DNA of 39,579 bases, from NCBI GenBank assembly GCA_019113785.1, contig DXGT01000098.1, positions 1-39,579 on the forward strand. The letters run 5' to 3'. Of the stretch, positions 38,986-39,579 are shown piece after piece (within the stretch, counting starts at the first letter, position 1; every line of letters begins with the position of its first letter). The notes under the pieces were generated by a model. That model ran no database searches. It worked only from the letters and a program-made list of their open reading frames with translations, and was not told the DNA's origin. The position numbers and the translations under genes were made by a program. The stretch is from Candidatus Ruthenibacterium merdigallinarum (GTDB lineage: Bacteria; Bacillota; Clostridia; Oscillospirales; Ruminococcaceae).

Positions 38986-39579
38986 ATGCCGTTACCACTC
39001 ATATTGGGAGGCGGGGCCATTTTGGCCGGCCTGGCCGGCGTGGGCGCCGGCGTACATGGCGCTTCGAAAATGAAAGAGGCCAACGATACGATGAAAGCGT
39101 TGCAGGCGCGCCAGGAAACCGCCGTGGAAAAGATGAAGCGGGAAACCGAGCGCAGCAACCGCCTGATGGATGAGGTTGGCCGGACCGAACTGGAGACGAT
39201 GAAAACGTTTGAGGAGTTTTCGCGTTTATGGGCCAAGATACAGAACAAGCCGGAGTTTAAAACGATCGAGCGGGGCAAGTGGAACCTGCCGGAATATGAG
39301 CCGGAAAAGCTGCATGAAGTGTCCGTGGGCGCCGGCGTACTGCTGGGCGGCCTTGGCGGCGCGGCGGTGGGCACGGCCGGCGGCTTTGCCGCGGCCGGTG
39401 CGACGACCGTGGCGGTGATGGCGCTGGGCACGGCGTCCACCGGCACGGCGATTGGCACGTTGAGCGGCGCGGCGCTCACAAACGCCACGCTGGCGGCCCT
39501 CGGCGGCGGCGCGCTGGCGGCGGGCGGAGGCGGCGTCGCGCTGGGAACGACCGTCCTCGGCGCGGCCACGCTCGGCGTC
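38986..39579 (+). CDS. Glycine-rich putative membrane protein, 3' end beyond window
   Basis: The first 198 residues are visible. A short N-terminal hydrophobic Gly-rich segment (PLPLILGGGAILAGLAGVGA, residues 2-21) is followed by a charged coiled coil (about 26-90) and a long Gly/Ala/Thr-rich region (about 113-198) containing STGTAIGTLSGAAL, NATLAALGGGALAAGGGG and LGTTVLGAA. I recall this last pattern from a widespread uncharacterised family. The layout (helix, coiled coil, glycine-zipper-like region) suits a membrane-associated or pore-like protein. AGGAGG lies before the ATG at 38986. It is the next gene after the YkgJ-type protein in the same operon. The reading frame runs off the window. 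Confidence 0.8.
   Translation, partial: MPLPLILGGGAILAGLAGVGAGVHGASKMKEANDTMKALQARQETAVEKMKRETERSNRLMDEVGRTELETMKTFEEFSRLWAKIQNKPEFKTIERGKWNLPEYEPEKLHEVSVGAGVLLGGLGGAAVGTAGGFAAAGATTVAVMALGTASTGTAIGTLSGAALTNATLAALGGGALAAGGGGVALGTTVLGAATLGV

Overview
The window is GC-rich DNA from a low-complexity-free, gene-dense bacterial chromosome. I read it as a Clostridia member of the gut type, probably near Oscillospiraceae. The reasons are a SigH-like sporulation-lineage sigma factor, a small two-zinc-finger protein typical of Clostridia, a radical-SAM (oxygen-independent) sulfatase activase, Bacillota-style AGGAGG ribosome binding sites, and sigma-A promoters in short AT-rich islands. The taxonomic call is inference; no rRNA is present.

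Region 1 (1-10.8 kb) is housekeeping. It holds the N-terminal two thirds of DNA polymerase I (minus), a divergent DusB tRNA-dihydrouridine synthase, a YfbR-like HD 5'-nucleotidase, a YfhO-tex-MATE operon, a SigH-like sigma factor with a near-consensus promoter, a degenerate tRNA-like element and a zinc-ribbon protein. Region 2 (10.8-14.2 kb) has an M32 carboxypeptidase divergent from an ion-transporter-superfamily permease; both have well-formed promoters and end at bidirectional terminators.

Region 3 (14.2-32.5 kb) is the main catabolic locus. Thirteen genes run on the minus strand from a LacI regulator at 31.0 kb down to 14.2 kb. They are LacI, a lipoprotein sugar-binding protein, two ABC permeases, an enolase-superfamily enzyme, a Cys-type sulfatase, a heparinase II/III-type lyase, three Gfo/Idh/MocA oxidoreductases, a sugar-isomerase-like TIM barrel, NagA, a NagB-like deaminase and a GH20 hexosaminidase. 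Divergent from LacI is the radical-SAM sulfatase maturase (anSME) that the sulfatase needs, followed by a patatin-like lipase. The simplest reading is import of sulfated, amino-sugar-containing host glycan oligosaccharides (glycosaminoglycan or mucin type), followed by intracellular desulfation, cleavage and amino-sugar catabolism. None of the degradative enzymes has a signal peptide, and no ABC ATPase is encoded. Three oxidoreductases plus a TIM-barrel isomerase leave room for an oxidation-assisted glycoside cleavage route. A LacI-type operator cluster sits at the transcription start.

Region 4 (33.4-39.6 kb, running off the end) is accessory in character. It contains a small helical protein, an Xre regulator, a WYL-domain regulator preceded by a perfect palindrome over its own promoter, a cysteine-rich beta-helix-like protein with an internal duplication, a protein combining an HNH-nuclease-like motif with membrane segments, a YkgJ-type cysteine-cluster protein translationally coupled to it, and a glycine-rich putative membrane protein cut by the window edge. 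I know of no named system with this composition. WYL control, a nuclease-like motif and membrane proteins suggest a conflict or stress system, and it is the best candidate here for something undescribed.
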